Positions 16,394 to 25,207 of a stretch of DNA of 64,000 nucleotides are shown here, piece after piece. A program made the position numbers and the translations under genes. Each line of letters begins with the position of its first letter. Positions within the stretch are counted from its first letter, which is position 1. The stretch covers positions 1 to 64,000 of the forward strand of contig JAKAHR010000002.1 in the NCBI GenBank assembly GCA_021825365.1. Direction: 5' to 3'. The notes beneath the pieces were generated by a model. That model worked only from the letters and a program-made list of their open reading frames with translations. It was not told the DNA's origin and searched no databases. This DNA comes from Nitrospirota bacterium (GTDB lineage Bacteria; Nitrospirota; Thermodesulfovibrionia; Thermodesulfovibrionales; UBA6898).

Positions 16394-18709
16394 ATGGACA
16401 CTAAGAATTTGGTTCTCAGGCTTGGAGAAACAGAACTGATCGTTGTGCCCTCTATCCACTATAATCACGTGTTTGCACGCAGGGTCAACCAAATATGCCA
16501 TGCATCTGAGGGAGCGCCTGAGGCGATAGCAGTAGAACTTGGACCCAGGGCGGCATCTGAGGCAAGACTGTGGCTTTCGGAACTCGGCGGCAAGAATGCC
16601 GGCCTTCCGGTGATGTTCGGACTCATGAAGAGAAACAGGCGGATCCGGGCATCTTTAAGACAAAAGGCTCTCCAGCTTCAAAAGGATACCGGCAAGGACC
16701 TCAGCGAGCTTTCGCCCGAGGTATTAAGGCGTGAACTGGGTTATAGCGGCTATTCACTTCTTTGTCTATCTCCCACTGATTCCATTATCGAGGCTATCCG
16801 CTGCGGCATAGAGCTTGGTCTGCCCTCATTCGGCGTGGATCTGGACGATATGGCAGACGGAGTCTACGATGCCCCGGTCCTGATACAAAATCCGGATGCG
16901 CTGGAAGGCCTGGTTGATTATATCGACCGCAATGCCGATTTGGCCGATCTGCACAGAGATGAAGAAGTCGACCTTCGCAGGGAGACTGTAATGGCTTCCA
17001 GGATCAAGGCCACTCTGCAGCGCTACAAACGGGTGCTATTCGTCTGCGGCATGGCCCACTGGCTGAGCATCAGTAATATGTTGACAGACCAGACTGTCAA
17101 GCCTGCCCTGACTTCAGGGACGCCCGAAAGAATTCAGGGTGAATTCAAGCGCCTGGTTGTACATCCCCTCGTTGCCCTGCAGTACATGGACTCCTTTCCG
17201 AAACTGGCAATTGCGTATGAAAAGACCAGGATTTCGGCGTCAAACCGGGGCCGCAGGGGGGGAGGAGTGAATGAGTTGAGCCCCACGGCCATATTTGACA
17301 AGGAACTGAAAAGGTCGTGCAGAAGATACTTCCATACAAGACGTTACCTTCAGAGTAATGACGAGCGAAAGCAGGATATCGAGAAGATTGCACTGTTTCA
17401 GGGCTATCTTGGAAACCTGTGCGTGCTGAGCAACCGGCAAGTGCCGCATCTTTCGATGATTGCTAATGCCGCCAAGGAGACAATGAGCGCAGACTTCACG
17501 CAGATCCTAACTAAGACATTTATGGATATCCCCTGGGTCTCTCCCGATGACTTCCAGGACTGCGAGCTTCTCAGTCCCTCCGGGGATGAAGGACACAATA
17601 CCGGTGCCACGGTGCTTATAAACGGTGAGGGACGGCAAGGTGGAAGCAAGTTCTTTGTCAGGTGCCAGTCAACAAATGCAGCCCATGCGCCGGCAACGAT
17701 ATCCTTCGACTGGGGCAAAGCCAGAAAACTAATGGAAAGAGCGACCTCCAACTTCACAAGCCACACATGGTCACCATGGAACAGGCTCATAACTTCCCTG
17801 TCACTGAGGGCGATTGAAGAGTCGACCAGGGAAAAAATAACCAATATTCATGTCCAGTTCGAAGGAAGTTTGCTGCATGGCATTGACATCAAGAAGACTA
17901 TTCACTCCTTTTCTAGAGGTAAAGAGACATATTTTGTGCGCGACTGCTCCTGTGCTGCACCAGATCAGCCGGATTTCGTGGGCGGATTCCCAGTAGTTTG
18001 GATTATCCGGCCAGGGAACATCGACGGATCCGATTGGCGCGTCCTGTATGAGCCGTGTAATTACATGGAGCGGCATATAAAGGACAAGGCGGCTTTTGAA
18101 AGGGTAAGGGCAAAAAAAGGCAGCAATATGGTCGCCATCATTGCCTACGGCCAGAGCTATTGCGATGAGAGCACGTTATCAAGACCGTCGGGCGCCCGGT
18201 GCGATAGATACGCGGGCATAACGATTTTTCAGCCTATATCATGGTCGAATAGGCAGTTTGCGCATTGGGCCGAGATAACGGGTTATCGCAGAGCCCCCTT
18301 TTGTGAAACCAGCCTTTTCGGGAACGACTTGTATGGCGGCCTTGCCAAACAGTACAGAGAAAAGCATCGAATCAGGATTGAGGATTACCATTGGACTACC
18401 ACCATGATTCTCCTGGCCATTCCTTATGCAAAGGAGGTGCTCACAGTCGTTGCACCAGATGGGTACCGCCTAGAGCGTGTGGTTCATGAGAAGGCCAGTC
18501 AGTATGGCGTTCAGGTGAAACCCGTCTTTCACAAGAAGTTTGCGGCGGACGACCTGGCCCGACTCGAGCGGTGCCATCTCGTTCCCGCTATAACTTACGA
18601 TCCTGAATGCATATACACCGAGGATATCGAAACATACATAGGGGAAAAGCAGACCGACAACCTCGACCTTATTCCTGCTGCTGTTCGCGACTTTGGATAT
18701 CTGACATAG
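16394..18709 (+). CDS. Large protein with an N-terminal TraB/Tiki-like domain
   Basis: A 771-residue cytoplasmic-looking protein. The first 235 residues fit the TraB/PrgY/Tiki-EreA superfamily: VPSIHYNHVFARRV at the start, IAVELGP near residue 50, FGVDLDDMADG near 150 and RETVMASRIKATL with CGMAHWLSI near 210-225. These enzymes are putative metal hydrolases (proteases or erythromycin-esterase-like). The remaining 530 residues are not recognised; they hold mixed alpha/beta segments, and a Cys-rich spot at YFVRDCSCAAP. Directly coupled to the MoxR-like ATPase upstream and 8 bases from the TPR gene downstream. MoxR-type ATPase plus hydrolase pairs occur in conflict systems, but no exact counterpart is known to me. 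Confidence 0.65.
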   Translation: MDTKNLVLRLGETELIVVPSIHYNHVFARRVNQICHASEGAPEAIAVELGPRAASEARLWLSELGGKNAGLPVMFGLMKRNRRIRASLRQKALQLQKDTGKDLSELSPEVLRRELGYSGYSLLCLSPTDSIIEAIRCGIELGLPSFGVDLDDMADGVYDAPVLIQNPDALEGLVDYIDRNADLADLHRDEEVDLRRETVMASRIKATLQRYKRVLFVCGMAHWLSISNMLTDQTVKPALTSGTPERIQGEFKRLVVHPLVALQYMDSFPKLAIAYEKTRISASNRGRRGGGVNELSPTAIFDKELKRSCRRYFHTRRYLQSNDERKQDIEKIALFQGYLGNLCVLSNRQVPHLSMIANAAKETMSADFTQILTKTFMDIPWVSPDDFQDCELLSPSGDEGHNTGATVLINGEGRQGGSKFFVRCQSTNAAHAPATISFDWGKARKLMERATSNFTSHTWSPWNRLITSLSLRAIEESTREKITNIHVQFEGSLLHGIDIKKTIHSFSRGKETYFVRDCSCAAPDQPDFVGGFPVVWIIRPGNIDGSDWRVLYEPCNYMERHIKDKAAFERVRAKKGSNMVAIIAYGQSYCDESTLSRPSGARCDRYAGITIFQPISWSNRQFAHWAEITGYRRAPFCETSLFGNDLYGGLAKQYREKHRIRIEDYHWTTTMILLAIPYAKEVLTVVAPDGYRLERVVHEKASQYGVQVKPVFHKKFAADDLARLERCHLVPAITYDPECIYTEDIETYIGEKQTDNLDLIPAAVRDFGYLT

Positions 18710-18717
18710 GAGGTTTC

Positions 18718-19659
18718 ATGGGACATAAATATATTGATCAGGACGTAGTTCCGGCCATTTTATCATCTGACGTCGAAGATAATCTGATAGAGCTCTATTT
18801 TGACGATGAGCCTCTGGAAAGCATCTTGTACGGAGTCAACCAGCGCAAGCCATCCCCGGCCAATCTCTTCAGGGCGGCACGTATCTGTATTAATGGCGTC
18901 ATAAACTCATTCAATGAAGGCAATGTTCCCAAGTTCATTGCTGCTGCTTCAGCATTGGGAAACACCGATATGGAGATTTCAGCTCAGACCTGTTCCATAC
19001 TTGCAGGAGCTATTGGAGCTTTCTTCCCATATTATCCAAATCCGGTGATGCCGTACGACCTTGGACCCCTGAAAGAACTCCTGGAAAAGATTTGGACGAT
19101 TGCCGCGCAGAGCGGTGACGACGATCTTCAGGACAAAACGGGAAGTCTGCTCTTCAGATGGTATGAGCATCACGGGAGGTATGAGGAGGCAAGAAAGGTG
19201 CTCGCCAGACTCATTGAGATTGCAACAGAGAAGGGAAACAGACGTGGTGAAGCCCTGTATCTTAACAACCTCGGCTTTGAGTACCTCCTTGAAAGCCGAT
19301 GGAGCGAGGCAATCCCCTATTTTGAAGAGGCAACACAACTATTCATGGAGGCAGATATCACTTTTGAAATGATGAACGCGCGGGCAAATTGCTGGATTTG
19401 TCGATTTGAAGCAGGTGATTTTGGCGACATCTCCAGCACTGAAGCGGATGTGAAGGAGATAATGGACTTTTTTACGGGCAGCGGTCGCTGGTATGAAAGA
19501 AAAGCTCTCGTCCTGATGGCAAAGATCGAGGAACGGAAAGGAAATAGCGAGGGGGCGGCCCAACTGGTCGGCAGGGCTATTGAGTCGGCGAAAAACAGCA
19601 ATACACGGTATCCGGAACTGGATGCTAAATATCTGAGGGCACTGTTGGAAGCCCAGTAA
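18718..19659 (+). CDS. TPR-repeat protein
   Basis: A 313-residue helical-repeat protein. Tetratricopeptide-like motifs are clear in the second half: GRYEEARKVLARLIEIATEKG, EALYLNNLGFEYLLESRWSEA and AIPYFEEATQLFMEA, then RKGNSEGAAQLVGRAIESA. No signal peptide or membrane segment. TPR proteins hold partners together, here probably the MoxR-like and TraB-like proteins encoded just upstream. I use the ATG at 18,718, preceded by TAGGAGGTTTC that overlaps the stop region of the previous gene; an upstream in-frame start lies inside that gene and is unlikely. Confidence 0.78.
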   Translation: MGHKYIDQDVVPAILSSDVEDNLIELYFDDEPLESILYGVNQRKPSPANLFRAARICINGVINSFNEGNVPKFIAAASALGNTDMEISAQTCSILAGAIGAFFPYYPNPVMPYDLGPLKELLEKIWTIAAQSGDDDLQDKTGSLLFRWYEHHGRYEEARKVLARLIEIATEKGNRRGEALYLNNLGFEYLLESRWSEAIPYFEEATQLFMEADITFEMMNARANCWICRFEAGDFGDISSTEADVKEIMDFFTGSGRWYERKALVLMAKIEERKGNSEGAAQLVGRAIESAKNSNTRYPELDAKYLRALLEAQ

Positions 19660-19685
19660 TAATTTCGAATGACAAGGAGATGTCA

Positions 19686-20291
19686 ATGAAAAGTCACCTG
19701 GCGCTATGGTTTTCAATTGGTGTGTTGTTTCTTTGGATACAGATCGGCCACCACTCATACTACACATGGTTTGAGCCCAGGAAGTCGGTTCTCGATAAAT
19801 ATGTGGAAAAAAAAGAGGTTTCCGTGGAGGAACTCGCGAGACTCTATGACGAGGCCTACAGAAAGGTCAAGGCACTCGAGGCGGACAAGGTTATCGACGA
19901 GGATGACTTCAAACGCCTTCGCACGGAGCCGTACAAATCCGAGATACAACTCAGAGCGGATATAGAAGAAAAGGAGTTAACTGCAATAACAATCTTCAGA
20001 GATCGTTCCATGTGGCTATATGGACTCGCCGGTACGATTATTGGCCTTATCCTTTTCCGATGGGTACACGAACTGCTCGGACTGCCGATCATGATAGCAG
20101 CCTTCATGGAAATGATAGTTGCCACACATGACCTGTCGGTCTTCTATAAGGCAGGCCGCGATGCCATTATTCTGAACAAGCTCATATTAGCCACTATAAC
20201 GCTTGCAATCCTTATCGGCATGGCATACATCGCGGGTGTCTTCCACAGGGAAGAAGACCCAAGTGCTGATGAGTCAGCCGGGAATGGATAA
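19686..20291 (+). CDS. Membrane protein with an internal charged coiled coil
   Basis: A 201-residue protein with an N-terminal membrane helix (LALWFSIGVLFLWIQIGHHS), a highly charged helical segment of about 85 residues that would lie outside the cytoplasm, and then three hydrophobic helices (WLYGLAGTIIGLILF; GLPIMIAAFMEMIVATH; LILATITLAILIGMAYIAG). I prefer ATG 19,686 to 19,680 because AGGAG at 19,675-19,679 is too close to the latter. Function unknown; it may anchor the neighbouring TPR/ATPase proteins to the membrane. Confidence 0.7.
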   Translation: MKSHLALWFSIGVLFLWIQIGHHSYYTWFEPRKSVLDKYVEKKEVSVEELARLYDEAYRKVKALEADKVIDEDDFKRLRTEPYKSEIQLRADIEEKELTAITIFRDRSMWLYGLAGTIIGLILFRWVHELLGLPIMIAAFMEMIVATHDLSVFYKAGRDAIILNKLILATITLAILIGMAYIAGVFHREEDPSADESAGNG

Positions 20292-20324
20292 AGGTGATAG
20301 TGACATATCAAGGGACTTCTGACC

Positions 20325-20600
20325 ATGAAGCTATATCGACACCTGCTATCGCAGGTTAACGAAACTTGGGCCGATATGCATAATGACAGGCAGAAATTCT
20401 TAAGCCTGTTTTCCGAAAGGCTGAGGGGGTATCGGATAAAGAAATGCTATACCCAGGAGCAGCTGAGTGAGCTTGCCGGCATATCGTACAAGTACTATCA
20501 GGAACTTGAAAGCGGGAAGAAGGTGCCTTCTGCAATTATTCTTGTGCACCTTTCCGAGGCCCTGGATGTAAGTCTCGATGATTTGTTCAGTGCCCGCTGA
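20325..20600 (+). CDS. XRE-family helix-turn-helix regulator
   Basis: A 91-residue DNA-binding protein. The XRE/Cro-type helix-turn-helix is clear at about residues 30-88: FSERLRGYRIKKCYTQEQLS, then ELAGISYKYYQELESGKKVP, ending SLDDLFSAR. No further domain. It sits within the plus-strand gene train, 33 bases after the membrane protein, and is a likely local regulator of the lipoprotein genes that follow, although no operator could be assigned. Confidence 0.88.
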   Translation: MKLYRHLLSQVNETWADMHNDRQKFLSLFSERLRGYRIKKCYTQEQLSELAGISYKYYQELESGKKVPSAIILVHLSEALDVSLDDLFSAR

Positions 20601-20693
20601 AACGCTGATATGAAAAGGCTGCGGCAAGAATAGGGCAGAAAGGCTTCCATAATGATTCGAGCTTGGAAAGAGTCTATACCCCAGGAGGGCTAT

Positions 20694-22253
20694 ATGAATA
20701 AGATTAAGGCTATGCTTACGGTCGTGGCATTTCTTGCAGTGATTACGCTGACTGGATGTGGGGGAGGCGGAGGCGCACCTGCGGTCAGTGGGGGAAGCAC
20801 AGGAGACAATACTGGGGGAGGGGGGGGATCTGCATCCGAAGCTTCAGCTATGATAGGCTCATCAGGCGGCGTTGTTGAGGTGACCAGCTCTTCAAGCCAG
20901 CTGTTTGGAGTTAAGGTCGAGATTCCCGCAGGAGCACTCTCCACAGAAACGAATATTACGATTAGCAAAGCAACAGATTTGCCATCGTCTCCCTTTGCCA
21001 AATTGGGCAGTGGCATTGCGGCAGAAATCGGCCCGTCAGGCACAGTATTTAAGAAACCGGCAACCATAACAATGCCATATAAGGGCGACATCGACGGGGC
21101 ACTTTGGGGTGTCTTTGTCTTTAGCAAAGAGGAGGGCGGATGGCTTTACCTCCCTTTTTCAAAGATTGATAAAACCTCTAAGAAGGCAATAATCAAGGTT
21201 TCACACTTTACTCCCTACTATTTGACTAATCTTCCAAAGCTTCCGTCGGGGGCGCATAAGTTCTTTATAGAGGGTTTTGATGAAACTGCAAAAATGACTA
21301 TACAGGCAGCGATAAGACACGGCACCTTCTTGCCCTATATGGATTGTGCTGGGGTCGGTTTCCAAGAGGTGATGTCGAAGAGCGAAGCAGAATTAGTTGT
21401 GCGCCTGGGTGATCCCAAACGATATGACGAAAACGGCGTGCTGCATGACTTGCCGGCGGGCTTCAAGTGGATGTCTGCCAGCCAGGCAGAAATTGTGATA
21501 CGAAACAACATTAAGCTTCATGCGAAAGAAACACAAGATATTGCTCCTGATGCATTCGACTTGTATAGCCTGATTGTTCATGAATTAAGTCACCTCTTTG
21601 GTATCGGGACTATTTTGGATAGCACCGACCCCGGGTATCCTCAAAACGGAGTATTTGACGATCACATCGGAGCCGGGGAGATAGTGCGCGCCCTGATTGC
21701 TGAGGATATGGCGGTCTTTGAAATGAAATATCCGGAGTGCAAAGAATCTGAGTGTCCCAGTATAGCTGGCTTTTGGTCTGTCTCCGAAACCATTAACCTC
21801 AACTGCACAGTCGATGGAGAGGTTGCCTCAGACACTATTGTCGGTAGCGGGACAGTCAGAATTAATCAAAGCGGCTGCAACATAAGCTTTGTTGTGCCTT
21901 CGACCAATCTATTGAGATCCGGCACAATAGTCGGTGATAAAGTGCAGCTATCGGGTCAACTGGCGGCAATTGCAGTTGGAACAGCCACCTTCACGGAAAA
22001 TACTGCGGCCCTTTCAGGAACTCTAAGCAGCGATAATATGACAATCAAATTAGCCGGATCTGGAGTTGCGGCCGGTACGGGCTGCGATACGCTGGGCTAT
22101 TGCTTCCCTTTCTCCTGCACAGCCAAAGACAGCGCATCATTAACCAGGTTAGGCACTCAGTCTGCGCTTGCCACTGCCAGAGAGAAGGCTTTCAGGAAAC
22201 CATCATTGTTTCCTGAGGGAGCTTCGAAACTATTTTCAGTCATATCCTTTTGA
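20694..22253 (+). CDS. Exported lipoprotein with ZU5-like and zinc-metalloprotease-like regions
   Basis: A 519-residue lipoprotein. The signal peptide ends in a lipobox (AVITLTGCGGGG), followed by a Gly/Ser-rich linker. Residues about 60-180 resemble a ZU5-type domain (VKVEIPAGALSTETNITISK, then FKKPATITMPY). Residues about 185-330 contain HELSHLFGIG, an HExxH zinc-protease motif with a third possible ligand in DDH some 25 residues on. The C-terminal third is strand-rich with paired cysteines. ATG 20,694 is preceded by GGAGG. It is likely anchored at the cell surface or in the periplasm. A matrixin-like role is possible; the substrate is unknown. Confidence 0.68.
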   Translation: MNKIKAMLTVVAFLAVITLTGCGGGGGAPAVSGGSTGDNTGGGGGSASEASAMIGSSGGVVEVTSSSSQLFGVKVEIPAGALSTETNITISKATDLPSSPFAKLGSGIAAEIGPSGTVFKKPATITMPYKGDIDGALWGVFVFSKEEGGWLYLPFSKIDKTSKKAIIKVSHFTPYYLTNLPKLPSGAHKFFIEGFDETAKMTIQAAIRHGTFLPYMDCAGVGFQEVMSKSEAELVVRLGDPKRYDENGVLHDLPAGFKWMSASQAEIVIRNNIKLHAKETQDIAPDAFDLYSLIVHELSHLFGIGTILDSTDPGYPQNGVFDDHIGAGEIVRALIAEDMAVFEMKYPECKESECPSIAGFWSVSETINLNCTVDGEVASDTIVGSGTVRINQSGCNISFVVPSTNLLRSGTIVGDKVQLSGQLAAIAVGTATFTENTAALSGTLSSDNMTIKLAGSGVAAGTGCDTLGYCFPFSCTAKDSASLTRLGTQSALATAREKAFRKPSLFPEGASKLFSVISF

Positions 22254-22387
22254 TCACTCAAGATGCGTATCAGAGGACTGGAAATCAGGAAAAGGAGGTG
22301 AGCCATACACTGGCCGTTATTGGGACCGGACTAAAGACTCTAAGGAAGTTGTTGTCTTGTGAGAGTAATCGAAAGGAGAAATTTAAT

Positions 22388-22951
22388 ATGAAAGGAATGA
22401 ATAACTACACAGGCCTTGCCACACGGGTTGTACTTCTTTTTGCGGTAGCCATGCTTTATGCATGCGGTACAACGACTTTGGCCTTGAAGCCCGATCCTCA
22501 GGTCGACCTGGGTCAATACCGATCGCTGTCAATTCAGACTCTTTCCACCGACGGCGTCGCAATAAGTGATCTGGCGCAGAGTCGGATTAAGGACAGAATA
22601 AAGGCCGAAATCAGCGGCAAATGTTGCCCTGGCCGATTTGAAAGCATATCTACGGACCGGGCCCGTCCTGAGGACCTGTTACTGACAATCAGGTTCACGG
22701 CGTACGATGAAGGAAACCGTTTTGCCCGCCTCATGCTTGCAGGGCTGGGGGCCATGAAGATCAATGCAGAGATCGAGGTCAAGGATGGAAGATCGGGACA
22801 TGCTATCTGCAGAGGAGAGGCGGGCAAATCATTTGCCTGGGGAGGCGTCGCGGGCGCCATGACAGGCATCGAAGATGTCGAGAAAGACTTTGCGTCTGAG
22901 GTGAGTCGTGGGGTTGGAGAAATGTTAGGTCTTGCGTCTGCGGCAAATTGA
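22388..22951 (+). CDS. DUF4410-like lipoprotein
   Basis: A 187-residue lipoprotein: signal peptide with lipobox (AVAMLYACGTT), then a compact alpha/beta domain resembling DUF4410 (DLGQYRSLSIQTLSTDGVA; then LLLTIRFTAYDEGNRFARLM; then a Gly-rich helix pair VAGAMTGIEDVEKDF). DUF4410 proteins are envelope lipoproteins of unknown function. The start at 22,388 has AAAGGAG 9 bases upstream and gives the signal peptide; the frame is open further up but without a signal. A hairpin at 22,968-23,009 follows the stop. Confidence 0.7.
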   Translation: MKGMNNYTGLATRVVLLFAVAMLYACGTTTLALKPDPQVDLGQYRSLSIQTLSTDGVAISDLAQSRIKDRIKAEISGKCCPGRFESISTDRARPEDLLLTIRFTAYDEGNRFARLMLAGLGAMKINAEIEVKDGRSGHAICRGEAGKSFAWGGVAGAMTGIEDVEKDFASEVSRGVGEMLGLASAAN

Positions 22952-22967
22952 ACTTTTCTCCCGAGTA

Positions 22968-23009
22968 GCGCCACAGGAACAACGTCCCGGCACGTTGTTC
23001 CTGTGGCGC
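22968..23009. repeat. Perfect 18-bp inverted repeat (hairpin)
   Basis: An 18-bp arm (GCGCCACAGGAACAACGT) is repeated in inverse after the 6-base loop CCCGGC. There is no T-run on either side, so it is not a standard intrinsic terminator. It lies 17 bases after the DUF4410 lipoprotein gene. It may protect the 3' end of the mRNA or be a mobile palindromic unit. Confidence 0.75.
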
Positions 23010-23062
23010 GATGATTATGAATCTCGCATGCAAGATTAGACTATCCTTTGGCAAGATTGCGT

Positions 23063-23737
23063 ATGTTAATTCCGATAATTAGCGATATTCATGGAAATAT
23101 GAGCTTCTATGCAGTCATAAAAGACTATGAGTCAGTCGTCTGCCTCGGGGATTATGTGGGAGTTTCGGGTAAAAATCGCGACTCAAATAAATGCATTGAC
23201 CTGCTTAAAAAAAGGAAGGGTAGGTTACTGCTTGGAAATCACGACCTCGAAGTCATTGGAGGGAGCAACCACGATAGCGATATCAGGTTCGTAGTCGACG
23301 ATGTCGAATACAGATATGATTACAATATCAGAGAGGACAACAAAGACTGGCTGAAACGAAGGGCAAGAATGCTATTCAAGGCCAGTCTTCACAGCCGGGT
23401 ATTGTTATTTGCTCATAGTTATTGCCTGGCGGGCCATTTTCAGTATCTGGATAATATGCAGATCATCGGCGAATACCTGGGGAAGATTGAAGGCCGCGAT
23501 AGCATCGCATTCGTTGGACATACGCATGTGCCAGGACTATTTTCTTTCGTCGACAACCGGCAATTGACTCGGCACAAAGTCATATATCAGGAGTGGGTCC
23601 CACTTGAAGCGGGGAAGAAATATCTGGTCAACGTTGGGAGCATCGGGGAGCCAAGGGACGGAAGCAAGGACGGAACCTTTGTGTTGTTTGACTCTGACCA
23701 TACTGGGGTTATGTTCTGTCATGCGAAAGTCGCATAA
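23063..23737 (+). CDS. Calcineurin-like metallophosphoesterase
   Basis: A 224-residue single-domain phosphoesterase with the full motif set: SDIHGN near residue 7, CLGDYVG near 27, LGNHD near 54, FAHSY near 115, VGHTHVPG near 152 and NVGSIGEPRDG near 190. This spacing is that of the YfcE/MJ0936 group, which hydrolyse small phosphodiesters. Nucleotide second messengers are possible substrates in this island, which is inference. The start is uncertain: ATG 23,063 gives a normal N terminus, an in-frame TTG lies 15 bases upstream, and no strong ribosome-binding site is seen. Confidence 0.88.
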   Translation: MLIPIISDIHGNMSFYAVIKDYESVVCLGDYVGVSGKNRDSNKCIDLLKKRKGRLLLGNHDLEVIGGSNHDSDIRFVVDDVEYRYDYNIREDNKDWLKRRARMLFKASLHSRVLLFAHSYCLAGHFQYLDNMQIIGEYLGKIEGRDSIAFVGHTHVPGLFSFVDNRQLTRHKVIYQEWVPLEAGKKYLVNVGSIGEPRDGSKDGTFVLFDSDHTGVMFCHAKVA

Positions 23738-23895
23738 CTATAACCTTGGCGTGGGGTGACCTCTCAGGCATAGTTTGAATTTGGCGTATTTGGGAGCCCC
23801 TTGCGTGTATCCCCATTTTTCTCTTTCCATAATCCTCCCTTTATTCTATAATCTGCCCAAGGATCTCCCAGGGGAAAGGACGTGGGGATCGTCTT

Positions 23896-24096
23896 ATGGG
23901 GAACAAAGCAACTCTTACAAGACTTCCTGATGGTCGTGTTGTCGGAGACATTATCGATAACCACGGCAACGTCCTTTCATCTCGATACTTCGGCACCTTT
24001 ACAGAAGACGAATACCAGCACTTGCTCGATGTGGCCTCCCAGTATGCCCAAGAGATAGGAGTGCAGGTCCAGTCGTTGTTTCCAATGAATAGTTGA
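23896..24096 (+). CDS. Small hypothetical protein
   Basis: A 66-residue acidic protein starting at an ATG with AAAGGACG 8 bases upstream. It contains a short beta-hairpin-like part (TRLPDGRVVGDIIDNHGNV) and a helix (FTEDEYQHLLDVASQYAQ). No family recognised. It lies between the metallophosphoesterase and the EEP enzyme on the same strand and may belong to their operon. Confidence 0.55.
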   Translation: MGNKATLTRLPDGRVVGDIIDNHGNVLSSRYFGTFTEDEYQHLLDVASQYAQEIGVQVQSLFPMNS

Positions 24097-24135
24097 TGCG
24101 CTGAGCGCTATATATCACATCACAGGGGGCGGTTT

Positions 24136-25113
24136 ATGGGAAAGATAAGGATCGGGACTTTCAATTGTGAGAACATGTTTGCCAGGTATAAGTTTCTTAA
24201 CAATTCATGGGAGGGGACCCACTATGTTGATTTCATCCGCCCGACAGTCGCAGAGGGGCTGGTCACTTTTGGTCCCGGTCGGGACGACACCCCAGTTCCA
24301 ACAGAGATTAGCAGGCAGCAGCGCAAGAATACCGCCGCAGTGGTATTGGCCAACAAGCCCGATATCCTGGCCGTCCAGGAAGTGGAAAATCTGCCCACAA
24401 TGAGGCTCTTTAACAGCGACTTTCTGAAACACCATTTCGCCTATTCAGTATTGATCGAGGGGAATGATCAAATGAGGCTTATCGATGTCGGTTTGTATTC
24501 TAACTACCCATTCCTCAATATTCGGACCCATATGTTTGAAACAACAAAGTTCCCGGGGAATAAGGACGAATCGAATATCTTTTCAAGAGACTGCCTAGAG
24601 GTGGAAGTTAACGTTGACGGCAGCATCGTGACGTTCTTTGTTAATCATTTCAAGGCCCAAGACAAATTCACCAAGAGGGGCAAGAACCCCTCCAAGGATG
24701 TGCTTAAGCGAAAGATTCAGGCCGAGCGGGTGACCGAAATTGTCGAGGAAAGCATGAAGGGAGACAAGAATGCCCGTTATGTTGTCCTTGGAGATCTCAA
24801 TTGCCCTCCGCCGTCTGATGGTGGCACGGAGTTATCATCCCTCTATGAGACGCAGGCCCTGGTTTCTGTTGAAGAATCGACAGACGGAGATACGTGGACC
24901 CATTTCTTTGCCGATCCCAAGACAGTCTCAAAGATGGACCATATCTTAATCTCCCCTGCTCTGGCAAAGAATAATAAGAAGGCAAAGCTCATCATCGAAC
25001 GCGGCGGACTTTCTCCGAAGTGCAAACAGTACAAGGGAGAAAGATTTGCCAATGTGACAGACGAGACAGAGGCGTCCGATCACTGCGGCGTATTCCTTGA
25101 TTTAGACATCTGA
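24136..25113 (+). CDS. Endonuclease/exonuclease/phosphatase (EEP) family protein
   Basis: A 325-residue EEP-superfamily enzyme with all core motifs: IGTFNCENMF at the N terminus, LAVQEVEN near residue 80 (metal Glu), VGLYSNYP near 118, VNHFKAQ near 170 (catalytic His), GDLNCPP near 217 (Asp, Asn) and SDHCGVF at the C terminus (Asp-His pair). No signal peptide or membrane helix is visible, so it probably acts in the cytoplasm. The family covers DNases and phosphodiesterases; the full motif set supports an active enzyme but not a specific substrate. In a defence cargo a nuclease role is attractive but unproven. Confidence 0.85.
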   Translation: MGKIRIGTFNCENMFARYKFLNNSWEGTHYVDFIRPTVAEGLVTFGPGRDDTPVPTEISRQQRKNTAAVVLANKPDILAVQEVENLPTMRLFNSDFLKHHFAYSVLIEGNDQMRLIDVGLYSNYPFLNIRTHMFETTKFPGNKDESNIFSRDCLEVEVNVDGSIVTFFVNHFKAQDKFTKRGKNPSKDVLKRKIQAERVTEIVEESMKGDKNARYVVLGDLNCPPPSDGGTELSSLYETQALVSVEESTDGDTWTHFFADPKTVSKMDHILISPALAKNNKKAKLIIERGGLSPKCKQYKGERFANVTDETEASDHCGVFLDLDI

Positions 25114-25207
25114 GACGAAGTCGAGAATCACAAAGTCGTCCCGCATAGGAAGATAAGAGCGGGCGAGCAACGTAAGAACAAGTTAGGACAATTTGCGGAG
25201 GGCAACC

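Noticed and set aside
22968-23009. The 18-bp hairpin as an intrinsic terminator
   Set aside because: No T-run follows the stem on either strand, so it is listed as an inverted repeat instead.
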